Shown here piece after piece: positions 55,608 through 64,000 of a DNA stretch of 64,000 bases. Source of the stretch: Collinsella aerofaciens (GTDB lineage: Bacteria > Actinomycetota > Coriobacteriia > Coriobacteriales > Coriobacteriaceae). A program made the position numbers and the translations under genes. Under the pieces are notes generated by a model. It saw nothing but the letters and a program-made list of their open reading frames with translations, was not told the DNA's origin and searched no databases. Each line of letters begins with the position of its first letter. The stretch's first letter is position 1. The DNA is taken from the NCBI RefSeq assembly GCF_015558785.1, contig NZ_JADMOP010000009.1, forward strand, positions 1 through 64,000, read 5' to 3'.

Positions 55608-56393
55608 ATGACCGAAGCCGCTGTTGAAACCTACGACACCACGACGAGAGGCGCCGCCTCGATGGCAGCCTATCGCGCCGTTCGCATCCTGCAGCTCTTG
55701 AGCGAAAACACCGGCGAAGACAAGGCCATACTTTCCGATGAGCTGATCCGGCGCCTCTCCCATCCCGACGACCCCGCCCGCATGCCCATCTCGGCGGCGC
55801 GGCGCAGCATCTACACCGCCATCTCCGCGCTTCGCCATGCCGGATACGAAATTGAGTACAAACGCGGCGTGGGCTACAAACTTCTTACCCGCCCGCTCAC
55901 CGATGAAGAGATCATCCGGCTCCACGGTATGGTCATGCGCAACCGCTCCACGCCTATCGCTATCCGCAAGAGCATGGCGCAGCACTTAGTTGCCATGGCG
56001 AGCGCCGACGTTCGCGGCTACCTCGATACACCCGAACCCGCTCCAAGCGCAGGCAGCAAGGCTACCAAGGCAACACGCACGCCCATCAAGCGCATCGACA
56101 CGTGCGAGCTCGTCGAGCAGGCCATCGACCACGGAACCACGGTGAGTTTTGATATTTCGAGCGTCACGACACGCGGCGAAACCGAAGCAGCACGGATGAC
56201 ACTCCGTCCCTTTGCCATCAGGCAGCGCGATGGCATCTCGTATCTGCTGGGAACGGTCTACGACGCCCGAGGCACCGACGATACGCTGCGCACCGTCGAG
56301 ATCGCCCGTATGAGAAACGTCAGCACGCGCCTGCTCGACGGCAAGAAGCTCTTCGCCGCCCTAGACGAGGACGACGCCTCCTCCGCCGCATAA
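55608..56393 (+). CDS. WYL/HTH-type transcriptional regulator-like protein
   Basis: This protein of about 261 residues has an N-terminal winged-helix-like region (about 18-90, with AARRSIYTAISALRHAGYEIEYKRGVGYKLL) and a C-terminal domain resembling a reduced WYL sensor (RPFAIRQRDGISYLLGTVYDARG). The target is unknown. GAAAGGA lies about 10 bases before ATG 55608; GTG at 55599 is also in frame but too close. The next gene is an ABC transporter, but 160 bp and a promoter-like sequence separate them. Confidence 0.7.
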   Translation: MTEAAVETYDTTTRGAASMAAYRAVRILQLLSENTGEDKAILSDELIRRLSHPDDPARMPISAARRSIYTAISALRHAGYEIEYKRGVGYKLLTRPLTDEEIIRLHGMVMRNRSTPIAIRKSMAQHLVAMASADVRGYLDTPEPAPSAGSKATKATRTPIKRIDTCELVEQAIDHGTTVSFDISSVTTRGETEAARMTLRPFAIRQRDGISYLLGTVYDARGTDDTLRTVEIARMRNVSTRLLDGKKLFAALDEDDASSAA

Positions 56394-56462
56394 GACCCTC
56401 CGCCGCCCATTCGACTACCCGTACCGCCCATCCGATTCTGTATTAAAAAACCCGCCAGGCTG

Positions 56463-56521
56463 TTGTAAAAATGGACATCAGCGCTACTATAGTTCCACTT
56501 GCACTTTGTCCCAGTGCAGTG
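56463..56521 (+). promoter_or_regulatory. Probable promoter and leader hairpin of the ABC operon
   Basis: TTGTAA (56463-56468) and TATAGT (56488-56493) lie 19 bp apart. They are followed by a TGCACT/AGTGCA hairpin (56500-56518) in the untranslated leader. No T-box features such as a specifier loop or the TGGNACC-type bulge were seen. Confidence 0.45.
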
Positions 56522-56553
56522 TTTCCAGCCATTTTTATACTGGGGGTAATGAT

Positions 56554-57534
56554 ATGAAGGACATCACCATCAGCCGCAGGAGCCTTCTGGTCTCCGCCGG
56601 CCTGCTCGCGCTCGCCCCGCTCGCCGGATGCGGCGGCAACTCTGGTTCCGGCTCTGCTGCCGCCGGTTCCGACTACACCATCGGCGTTCTGCAGCTCACC
56701 GAGCACTCCGCACTCGATGCCGCCAATAACGGCTTTGTCAAGGCCATCAAGAAGAGCGGACTTAAGGTCAAGATCGAAAAGAAGAACGCCCAGAACGACC
56801 AGTCCACGTGCAAGTCCATCGCCGACAAGTTTGTGGGCGACAACGTCGACTTGATCTACGCCATCGCCACGCCCGCCGCGCAGGCTGCCGCCGGCGCCAC
56901 GGCCGATATCCCCATCGTGGGCTGCGCCATCACCGACTACGCCGCCTCCGGCCTGGTCCAGGACAACGACAAGCCCGGCACCAACGTCACGGGCGCCTCC
57001 GACCTCACCCCGGTCGCCGAGCAGCTCGAGATGATGCAGAAGGTCCTGCCCGACGTAAAGAAGGTCGGCCTGCTCTACTGCACCGCCGAGTCCAACTCCG
57101 ACGTCCAGATCAAGGCAGCCAAGAAGGAACTCGACAAGCTGGGCCTTGAGTACACTGATTACACTGTCTCGAGCTCTAACGAGATCCAGTCCGTCGTCGA
57201 ATCTGCCGTGGGCAAGGTCGACGCGCTCTACTCCCCCACTGACAACACCATCGCCGCGGGCGCTTCGCTGGTCGGTCAGATCTGCAAAGAGAACAAGCTT
57301 CCCTTTGTGACCGGCGAGGAGGGCATGTGCAAGGCCGGCGGCCTGTTTACCCTCTCCATCAGCTATGAGGACCTGGGCTACGCCGCGGGCGAGATGGCCG
57401 TTAAGATCCTGAAGGGCGAGGCCAAGCCCGAGGACATGCCTATCAAGCACCTCTCGAGCAAGGACTTGGTCGTCGTCAAGAACGACGAAATGGCCGAAGC
57501 CCTGGGCATCGACCTTTCCGCTCTGGACGCGTAA
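56554..57534 (+). CDS. ABC transporter substrate-binding lipoprotein (TrpX-like)
   Basis: This 326-residue protein of the ABC_sub_bind family has a twin-arginine segment (ISRRSLLV) and a lipobox (LAPLAGC, lipidated C26), so it may be a Tat-exported lipoprotein. The mature part has two periplasmic-binding lobes (YTIGVLQLTEHSALDAANNGF and DVKKVGLLYCTAESNS). Family members bind tryptophan or other small ligands; specificity is not visible here. It is the first gene of a three-gene transporter. Confidence 0.88.
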   Translation: MKDITISRRSLLVSAGLLALAPLAGCGGNSGSGSAAAGSDYTIGVLQLTEHSALDAANNGFVKAIKKSGLKVKIEKKNAQNDQSTCKSIADKFVGDNVDLIYAIATPAAQAAAGATADIPIVGCAITDYAASGLVQDNDKPGTNVTGASDLTPVAEQLEMMQKVLPDVKKVGLLYCTAESNSDVQIKAAKKELDKLGLEYTDYTVSSSNEIQSVVESAVGKVDALYSPTDNTIAAGASLVGQICKENKLPFVTGEEGMCKAGGLFTLSISYEDLGYAAGEMAVKILKGEAKPEDMPIKHLSSKDLVVVKNDEMAEALGIDLSALDA

Positions 57535-57604
57535 TGCCATACGCGGCATGCGCCTAGAGCCCGTGCTCGCGCTTTAGCCGCGTTATTCAATATCTGAGCC
57601 ACAG

Positions 57605-57640
57605 GGGCGGGCGCTGTAGACCGGCGTCCGCCCTGCTTGT
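57605..57640 (+). terminator. Intra-operon hairpin between binding protein and permease genes
   Basis: GGGCGGGCGC pairs with GCGTCCGCCC and is followed by TGCTTGTTTC. A partial terminator here would leave more binding protein than permease, a common arrangement. Confidence 0.55.
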
Positions 57641-57737
57641 TTCAGGTAAAACAAAACGTCTGTCCGCAGCTCTTCTATGCATTGTTACCGCTATTATGGT
57701 GAATCACGTGTCCACCCTATCCTAGGAGGTATGAAGC

Positions 57738-58661
57738 ATGCTCATTGCTTTGCAGGGCGCCGTTTCGCAGGGCGTCCTCTGGGGCATTATGGTGCTTGGC
57801 GTGTTTATCACGTTCCGCCTGCTCGACATTCCCGATATGACCTGCGACGGCAGCTTTGCCCTCGGCGGCTGCGTCTGCGCTGTGCTCATCGTCAATAACA
57901 ACGTCGACCCGCTGCTCGCCGTGCTGGCCGGTATGTGCGCCGGCGCCATCGCGGGTGCCGTCACGGGCATTCTGACCACCGTCTTTGAGATTCCCGCGAT
58001 CCTCGCCGGAATCCTCACCCAGATCAGTCTGTGGTCCATCAACCTGCGCATCATGGGCAAGTCCAATACGCCCATTCTTGCCAAGGGCACCGTGTTCTCG
58101 GCCGTCAGCAATATGACCGGTCTGCCGCAGTCCACCGTTGCCATCATCTTGGGCATCCTGCTCGCCGTGGCTATCGTTGCCATCCTGTATTGGTTCTTTG
58201 GCACCGAGATCGGCTCGGCGCTGCGAGCCACCGGCAACAACGAGTACATGATCCGCGCTCTGGGCGTCAACACCAACTCCACCAAGATGATCGCCCTCGT
58301 GCTCTCCAACGCCCTCATCGGCCTTTCGGGCGCGCTCATCTGCCAGAGCCAAAAGTATGCCGACATTGGTATGGGCACCGGTGCCATCGTTATCGGTCTT
58401 GCCGCCATCGTCATCGGTGAGGTGCTCGGCCGTCTGCTGCCCGGCGGCCTCACGCAGTTTAGCGTCCGTCTTGCCTCCGCCGTCTTTGGCTCCGTGGTGT
58501 ACTTCCTTATCCGCGCCATCGTGCTGCAGTTGGGCATGGACGCCAACGACATGAAGCTGCTCTCCGCCGTGATCGTCGCCGTGGCCCTGTGCGTGCCCGT
58601 GGTTTGGGAGCGCTACAAGCTCCGCAGCTCCTACACGAAGGGGGATGAGGCAGATGCTTAA
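57738..58661 (+). CDS. ABC transporter permease (TrpY-like)
   Basis: This 307-residue permease of the branched-chain/BMP-type (BPD_transp_2) family has eight or more membrane segments, with FRLLDIPDMTCDGSFALGG near the N-terminus as in TrpY-type proteins. It forms the channel of the transporter with the ATPase at 58654. TAGGAGG precedes the ATG. Its end overlaps the ATPase start. Confidence 0.88.
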   Translation: MLIALQGAVSQGVLWGIMVLGVFITFRLLDIPDMTCDGSFALGGCVCAVLIVNNNVDPLLAVLAGMCAGAIAGAVTGILTTVFEIPAILAGILTQISLWSINLRIMGKSNTPILAKGTVFSAVSNMTGLPQSTVAIILGILLAVAIVAILYWFFGTEIGSALRATGNNEYMIRALGVNTNSTKMIALVLSNALIGLSGALICQSQKYADIGMGTGAIVIGLAAIVIGEVLGRLLPGGLTQFSVRLASAVFGSVVYFLIRAIVLQLGMDANDMKLLSAVIVAVALCVPVVWERYKLRSSYTKGDEADA

Positions 58662-59448
58662 GCTCTCGCATGTCAAGAAGACCTTTAACAAGGGCACCGT
58701 CACCGAGAAGCGCGCGCTCACCGGCGTCGACCTCACCCTAAATGACGGCGACTTTGTAACCGTGATCGGCGGCAACGGCGCCGGCAAGTCCACGCTGCTC
58801 AACATGATCGCCGGCGTGTACCCGCTCGATTCGGGCGTTATTGAGCTCGACGGCACCGACATCTCGCGCCTGAGCGAGTCGCAGCGCGCCAAGTACCTGG
58901 GCCGCGTGTTTCAGGACCCCATGCGCGGTACCGCTGCCGACATGCAGATCGCCGAGAACCTGGCCCTCGCCAAGCGTCGCGGCCAGCGTCGCGGCCTTTC
59001 GTGGGGCGTCACCAAGGCCGAGAAAGATGAGTACGTCGAGCTGCTCAAGCGCCTGGACCTTGGTCTGGACACGCGTCTCAACGCCAAGGTCGGCCTGCTC
59101 TCGGGTGGCCAGCGCCAGGCACTCACCCTGCTGATGGCCACGCTCACCAGGCCGCGCCTGCTGCTGCTCGACGAGCACACCGCGGCCCTCGACCCCAAGA
59201 CGGCCTCTAAGGTGCTTAACCTGACCGAGGAGATCGTCGACGAGAACCACCTGACCACGCTCATGGTCACGCACAACATGAACGACGCCATCCGTCTGGG
59301 CAACCGTCTGATCATGATGCACGAAGGCCACGTGATCTACGACGTGGCGGGCAATGAGAAGAAGTCGCTCACCGTAGCCGACCTGCTGCAGAAGTTCGAG
59401 GAGGTCTCGGGCGGCGAGCTCGCCAACGACCGCATGCTGCTGAGCTAA
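58654..59448 (+). CDS. ABC transporter ATP-binding protein (TrpZ-like)
   Basis: This 264-residue ATPase has Walker A GGNGAGKST, signature LLSGGQRQAL, Walker B RLLLLDEH and the switch His in VTHNMNDA. It powers the transporter. The start at 58654 (MLKLSHVKK) is preferred because GGGGGATGAGG is well spaced; ATG at 58645 touches that site. It overlaps the permease gene by eight bases. Confidence 0.92.
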   Translation: MLKLSHVKKTFNKGTVTEKRALTGVDLTLNDGDFVTVIGGNGAGKSTLLNMIAGVYPLDSGVIELDGTDISRLSESQRAKYLGRVFQDPMRGTAADMQIAENLALAKRRGQRRGLSWGVTKAEKDEYVELLKRLDLGLDTRLNAKVGLLSGGQRQALTLLMATLTRPRLLLLDEHTAALDPKTASKVLNLTEEIVDENHLTTLMVTHNMNDAIRLGNRLIMMHEGHVIYDVAGNEKKSLTVADLLQKFEEVSGGELANDRMLLS

Positions 59449-59484
59449 ACCTACCAAAAAGGGACAGGTTTATTTTGGCAGGTT
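59448..59484. repeat. GGGACAGG-loop hairpin, copy e
   Basis: AACCTACCAAAA (59448-59459) pairs with TTTTGGCAGGTT (59473-59484) with one mismatch, around AGGGACAGGTTTA. The stem begins inside the stop codon region of the ATPase gene. Confidence 0.75.
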
Positions 59485-59501
59485 TTATCTGCGCAAACGT
59501 C

Positions 59502-59545
59502 AAAACCGCCGCTAAGGGACAGGCGCCCTTGCGGCGGTTTTCGCA
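59502..59545 (+). terminator. Terminator after ABC operon, with GGGACAGG in the loop
   Basis: AAAACCGCCGC (59502-59512) pairs with GCGGCGGTTTT, and the loop is TAAGGGACAGGCGCCCTT. It works as a terminator shape and also carries the motif of the repeat family (copy f). Confidence 0.8.
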
Positions 59546-59605
59546 TATTATGTCGATAATCCGATATTCAACCAGACATTCTGGCTAAGGACTAAGGAAA
59601 CTGCC

Positions 59606-61629
59606 ATGAAAAGACTCCCCCGCCTTGCGTTAGCCACCGCGTTGTTTGCCGGCGCGCTCGCAGGCATCCCAAGCCTCGCTTTCGCGGGAAACCTGCCCGC
59701 CGCTATTGACGGCTCCGTGGCCGTCATGCACACCAACGACATCCACGGCAGCTACAAGTACAGCTACAACGCAAGCAAGGGCACCGGCACTGTGGGCTTT
59801 GATGGGCTGGCGGTTCTCTATAGCGCCCAAAACAGCGCCCCCGATCTTTTGCTCGATGCGGGCGACACCTTCCACGGGCAGTCCTTCGCCACCATGAGCG
59901 AGGGCAAGAGCATCGCCGAGCTCATGGACACCTTCTATGTAGACGGCTACGACGCGACCACGCCGGGCAACCACGACTGGAGCTACGGCGCGGACAAGCT
60001 CCGCACCATGACCGGCTACAGCACCACCGGCACGCCCTTCGCCATGCTCTGCGCGAACGCAAAGTCTACGAGCGGCGTTGGGGCTCGAGCATCACGAAGA
60101 CGCTCGATCGCACCTGGGAGGATAGCGAAGATCACTCCACATTCGACTACAAAATCAAGGTCGGCGTCGTGGGCGCCATGGATGAGTCGCTGGGATCCTC
60201 GCTGCGCGCGGACGTGGTCGCGGGTACGTCGTTCTCGGGTGCCGCGAACGCCATCAATGCCGAGGCAGAGCAGCTGCGCAAGGAGGGCTGCAATGTTGTC
60301 GTCTGTATCGCGCACACGCTCGACGCCAAGACCTTTGCCACGCGACTCCGTGGCGTCGATGCCCTTATCGCAGGCCACGAGCACATCAACCTTAACGAGA
60401 AGGTGACGGGAGCCGACGGCAAGACGATCCACGTTGTCGAGGCAGGCAGCGCCTTTGCCGAGGTGGGGCTGCTTTCCATTCCGTACAAGTACGACACCAA
60501 TGGCACCGAGACGACCGACGATGACACGGTCACGGTCCCTGCAGACGGCAGCGACGAGAAGCTCTACACCGCCAAGAACGTCAACGACCTTTTGGCAGAC
60601 CCCGACAAGGGCTCCGACTACCAAAGCTGCCTTGAAGCCGTCCGCAACAAGATCAAGCCGCTCGACGAGGCCTTTGAAAACGAATCGAACAAGGTGCTCG
60701 GCACATCCACCACCAACTATTTCTACGGCGAGGACGCCGCAGGCACGCATGGTTGGGAAATGGTGCGCACCACCGATTTCCGCCCCAGCAAGGAGGACGA
60801 CACCACCAAAGCCCAGACCATCGGCCACGTGATTTGCGGCTCCTATCTTGCCTTGACGGGCGCAGACCTCGCTATCGAAAACGCTGGCGGCATCCGCGGC
60901 GGCATCGCGGCGGGCAACGTGACCGCCGGCAACGTCATCGCCATCTCGCCCTACGGCAACACCGTGGAGACCTGGACCATGACCGGCTCGGACTTCCTCG
61001 CAGCGCTCGAGCACTCGCTACAAATCAGCGACGAGTGCAATCACAGCTACGAGCTTCAGCAAGCCTACGTGGCAGCCGGCCATACCGAGCAGGAGGCGCA
61101 AGACAAGTACAAGTGGCGCGATGACTCTGGCAGCGTTCTCTCCTTTGGCGGCATCAACGTGACGATTGATTGGACGCAGCCCGAAGGCAAGCGCATTGTG
61201 AGTGCCACACTCACCAAAGACGGCAGCACGCTCGACCCCGCCAAGACCTATACCGTCGCCACCAACAACTACATCATCACCAACACGACCGACTTCCCCA
61301 CCTTCGCAAACGCCACTAAGCACACCGAGTGGGGTACCTGCGAGTCATCGCTAAGGGCGCTGATCGGGCAGAACGGCTGGGAGAGCAAGATGGCCGGGCT
61401 CGCCGGCACCATCGGCTTCGGCTCCGCAGCCGTGGACCCCACGCCCTCACCGGCCCCGGCGCCTAAGCCCTCGTCTAAGACGGACACGGCGACCACGAAG
61501 GTCATCACCAAGAAGACGACCGGTAAGCTCGCCGCAACGGGAGACCGCACGCTGGCAGTAGTTGGCGCGTGCCTTGTCGGCGGCATCATCGTCATCATGC
61601 TCGGCATTATCTGGAAGCGTCGACGCTAA
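59606..61629 (+). pseudogene. Surface-anchored 5'-nucleotidase/2',3'-cyclic phosphodiesterase, frameshifted
   Basis: A signal peptide (about 1-27) is followed by a metallophosphoesterase domain (VMHTNDIHGS, LLDAGDTFHG, TTPGNHDWS). The frame is lost near 60055-60065, after FAMLCANA. The second frame carries on directly with KVYERRWG and then the rest of the enzyme (GHEHINL, IENAGGIRGGIAAGN). A one-base deletion explains this. The C-terminus has LAATGD, a hydrophobic segment and KRRR, a sortase signal of LAXTG type. Intact family members degrade extracellular nucleotides. Confidence 0.85.
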
Positions 61630-61680
61630 GCTACACCGCCGAGCCTTGCAGCCCCACCGCGTAAACTTTATATCGAGCAC

Positions 61681-61716
61681 AGAAGCCCGTCCGAATTTGA
61701 TCGGACGGGCTTCTTG
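61681..61716 (+). terminator. Terminator after 5'-nucleotidase gene
   Basis: AAGCCCGTCCGA pairs with TCGGACGGGCTT, followed by CTTGG. The U-tract is poor. Confidence 0.65.
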
Positions 61717-61757
61717 GTGGGTATCATGGTTGGACGATCATTAGGAGGTTTCCCTAC

Positions 61758-62525
61758 ATGGAATTGTTTGAGCCGATTCTTCATTTCTTTGAGCAACGGT
61801 GGGTCCACAACATCATCTGGGCCGTCATCTTGGCGATAGGCACCGCCGTCGCCGCCAAGGTCGTATCCAAGACCCTGAATCATCTGCTTAACCGAGACGA
61901 TAACCCGCTACCGGCATCGAGTATCTTCATCAACATCGCGCGCGCCGTCATCTGGATGATCGGCGGCAGCTTTATCCTCGACAACTGCTTTGGCATTAAC
62001 GCAAACGCCCTCGTTGCCGCTCTTGGCGTCGGCGGCATCGCCATCTCCCTGGGTTTCCAGGACACGCTCTCAAACCTTATCGGCGGCATGCAAGTGACCT
62101 TTATGGGCATCATCAAGCCCGGCGACAATATCGAGGTCGGCGGTGTGTCGGGCGTGGTCCAAGACATCACTTGGCGCCATACAACGATTGAGGATGCCTG
62201 TGGACAGACCATCATTGTGCCCAACTCCAACATCTCCAAGAACACGCTCGTGCATTTGATGCCCTTTGGGCGTGTGGCCGTGCCCGTTGCCGTAAAGGAC
62301 ACGTCCAAGTGGGCCTCGCTCGACGCACTGGCAGACGAGCTGACCAGCGCCACCAAGGCCGCCGTGCTTCCCATCTCGGGCTTTGACAAGGAGCCCTACG
62401 TACTCTTTAGCGAAATCGGCGACTTTGGCATCAAAGGAAAGATCATCTTTATCGTCAGCGACGACAGCACTACTTTCACGGCAGCCGACGCCTGCATCCG
62501 CGCCATCGCCCCCATCATCGCCTAA
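61758..62525 (+). CDS. Small-conductance mechanosensitive channel, MscS family
   Basis: This 255-residue MscS protein has three membrane segments in the first 110 residues. The pore helix ALGVGGIAISLGFQDTLSNLIGG is followed by the beta domain (GDNIEVGGVSGVVQDI, VPNSNISKN). It opens under membrane tension to release solutes during osmotic downshock. GGAGG precedes the ATG. It is monocistronic. Confidence 0.92.
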   Translation: MELFEPILHFFEQRWVHNIIWAVILAIGTAVAAKVVSKTLNHLLNRDDNPLPASSIFINIARAVIWMIGGSFILDNCFGINANALVAALGVGGIAISLGFQDTLSNLIGGMQVTFMGIIKPGDNIEVGGVSGVVQDITWRHTTIEDACGQTIIVPNSNISKNTLVHLMPFGRVAVPVAVKDTSKWASLDALADELTSATKAAVLPISGFDKEPYVLFSEIGDFGIKGKIIFIVSDDSTTFTAADACIRAIAPIIA

Positions 62526-62561
62526 ACCACCGCAAAGGGGACAGGCATCTTTGTAGTGGTT
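62525..62561. repeat. GGGACAGG-loop hairpin, copy h
   Basis: AACCACCGCAAAG (62525-62537) pairs with CTTTGTAGTGGTT (62549-62561) with two mismatches, around GGGACAGGCAT. It starts at the stop codon of the MscS gene and is followed by TTTCATT. Confidence 0.7.
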
Positions 62562-62618
62562 TTCATTCGTGGTACCATGGTTCATATAGTTGTTTAAACG
62601 ACTAAGGGAGCAACATTA

Positions 62619-64000
62619 TGGAAGAGGCCTATCGTCAAGCACGCAAGCGCGGCGAGCAAGGACGTCGACGCGCCATTAGCCAAAGCGAGCATCCATACCT
62701 TACGGACCTCGATAGCTTGGTTGCTCAGCTCCCCTTAGGTCAGCGAGAGAATGTCGGCCTGCGGGATATTCCGCTCGAAATGGTCGTCGGCACGGTCACC
62801 AAGGGCCGTCAGTCCGCCTTTTCGTGTAACTTTATGCCCCTGCTTCCGTTTAGCACCGAGTTCGCCCGCAAGTGGTCCAACCTCTACGACATCCAGGTAA
62901 CCGAGGGCTATCGCGACCCCATCATCGTCACCGAGTTCATGCATCGGTTCTATGTCCAGGAAGGCAACAAACGCGTTAGTGTCCTTAAATTCCTAGACGC
63001 CCCGACGGTTTCGGCCAAGGTCACCCGTCTCTACCCCGGCAAATGGGATTCCGTCGAAAGCCGCCTGTACGGCGAGTTCTGCGCGTTTTGGCGCGTCTGC
63101 CCCCTATACGAGATCGAGTTCTCGCGTGAGGGAAGCTACGAAACGCTCGCCAAGATGCTCGGTCAGAACCTTATCGAAAAATGGCCGCAGAAAAAGGTCG
63201 ACTACCTGCGCCACACCTTCCTGCTCTTTAAGCGCGCCTACCTTCGCGCAGGCGGCGACCACCTGGACATTACGCCCGCCGACGCCATGCTCGTGTACCT
63301 CAATGTGTACAACCAGGACCGCCTGCTGGATACGCCAACGGATATCGTCGTAAACCGCCTGTGCAAGATTTGGCGCGAGCTGGTCATTGCCGGCAAAAAT
63401 GACGAGGACAAGGTCGATCTTGTTGAAGCGCCGAGCGTCGACGAGGAGGAGTCGCCCGCCAAGTCCACCTCCGGCGTGCTCAACTTCTTTATGGGCAAGA
63501 CCGTCTATTCGGCGACCAACCCCCTGCGCATCGCCTTTATCCATGAGTTCCCCTGTGCGACGTCGAGCTGGGACAGCCTGCACGACCAAGGGCGTCAGTA
63601 TCTCGATGAGCACTTTGGCGGTATCGTGCGCACCGAGGCGTTCGAGGACTGTCACGATCCGGATGTGTTCTACGCCGCCGTGGAAACGGCTGTCAAACAT
63701 GGGGCAAACGTCATCTTCTCGACCTCGCACCGCCTGATGGAATACACGCTCAGGGCTGCCGTTGAGTATCCCCAGGTTCGGTTCCTCAACTGCTCTATCG
63801 GCCTTCCCCATCAAAGCGTCCGTTCGTACTTTGGCAAGATGTACGAGGCCAAGTTCCTCCTGGGCGCCCTTGCCGCCAGCATGGCGGACAACCACCGCAT
63901 CGGCTACCACGCGTCGGTCTTCGCCTCGGGCGCGCTCAGCGAGATCAACGCCTTTGCGATTGGCGCCTCGCTGCTCGACCCCCGTGCGCAAATTATCCTG
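62619..64000 (+). CDS. BMP-domain protein with ParB-like N-terminal region (partial)
   Basis: An open frame starts at ATG 62619 after AAGGGAGCAAC and runs off the window (about 460 residues seen). There is no signal peptide. The first 120 residues include EFMHRFYVQEGNKRVSVLKF, like the ParB/Srx-type fold. From about residue 300 (NPLRIAFIHEFP...) it becomes a basic-membrane-protein (BMP) periplasmic-binding-like domain, with GKMYEAKFLLGALAASMADN and IGYHASVFASGALSEINAFAIGA. A cytoplasmic BMP domain suggests a sensor rather than a transporter lipoprotein. Confidence 0.75.

Noticed and set aside
56394..56553. T-box or tryptophan riboswitch before the TrpXYZ-like operon
   Set aside because: Only one small hairpin is present; no T-box bulge sequence or antiterminator.
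59606..61629. Two separate genes for the 5'-nucleotidase halves
   Set aside because: The second frame has no ribosome binding site at its first ATG (60169) and begins in mid-domain, while upstream codons in that frame continue the first half exactly.

Overview
The window is a contiguous stretch of a high-GC bacterial chromosome. The organism is most probably a member of the Coriobacteriia (Actinobacteria), with Collinsella the best guess. The pointers are the base composition, FabK as the enoyl-ACP reductase, a fused AccD-AccA, PTS-based sugar uptake and actinobacterial-type RNA polymerase subunits. This is a judgement from protein sequence, not from a search. No rRNA, tRNA, CRISPR array, prophage or transposase gene was seen.

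Layout. 0.2-2.0 kb: a DeoR regulator and a Gfo/Idh/MocA dehydrogenase behind a 10-bp-periodic operator-like array. 2.4-8.2 kb: the S10 ribosomal operon on the minus strand, rplC to rplX, lacking rpsJ and stopping at a strong terminator after rplX. 8.6-11.8 kb: a histidine phosphatase, a cation efflux protein and an orphan PTS EIIC. 11.8-21.0 kb: a complete type II fatty acid synthesis and acetyl-CoA carboxylase cluster (fabH-acpP-fabK-fabD-fabG-fabF-accB-fabZ-accC-accDA), divergent from birA, whose product would biotinylate AccB. 22.0-25.5 kb: rpsL-rpsG-fusA-rpsJ. 26.0-27.5 kb: an ECF sigma factor and its membrane anti-sigma factor. 27.7-38.4 kb: rplJL with an L10 leader, galU, then rpoB and rpoC. 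38.6-43.8 kb: an aminotransferase, a flavodoxin-like protein, a deoxyinosine glycosylase, a GH13 enzyme and a sugar-efflux type MFS protein. 44.9-48.9 kb: a GH4 phospho-glucosidase, an RpiR regulator and an alpha-glucoside-type PTS EIICB whose reading frame is interrupted near the start. 49.2-51.6 kb: a FeoA-FeoB fusion. 52.0-55.3 kb: an esterase, a stand-alone PTS EIIA and asnS. 55.6-59.4 kb: a regulator and a TrpXYZ-like ABC transporter. 59.6-64.0 kb: a frameshifted surface 5'-nucleotidase, an MscS channel and a BMP-domain protein running off the end.

Most notable observations. (1) RpoC has a tail of about 230 residues that contains a helix-hairpin-helix module aligning without gaps to the RNA polymerase alpha C-terminal domain, and the residues of the alpha DNA-binding determinant are largely kept. 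(2) The same polymerase has a replaced and longer beta fork loop 2, plus unusual bridge-helix and trigger-loop residues. Together these line the streptolydigin pocket. (3) Ribosomal protein S12 naturally carries Arg at position 88. (4) The intergenic regions hold at least four families of palindromic repeats: a long covarying hairpin in two copies upstream of the two ribosomal operons, hairpins carrying GGGACAGG, a GTTGCGGTGG palindrome, and a 62-bp tandem hairpin array upstream of feoAB.
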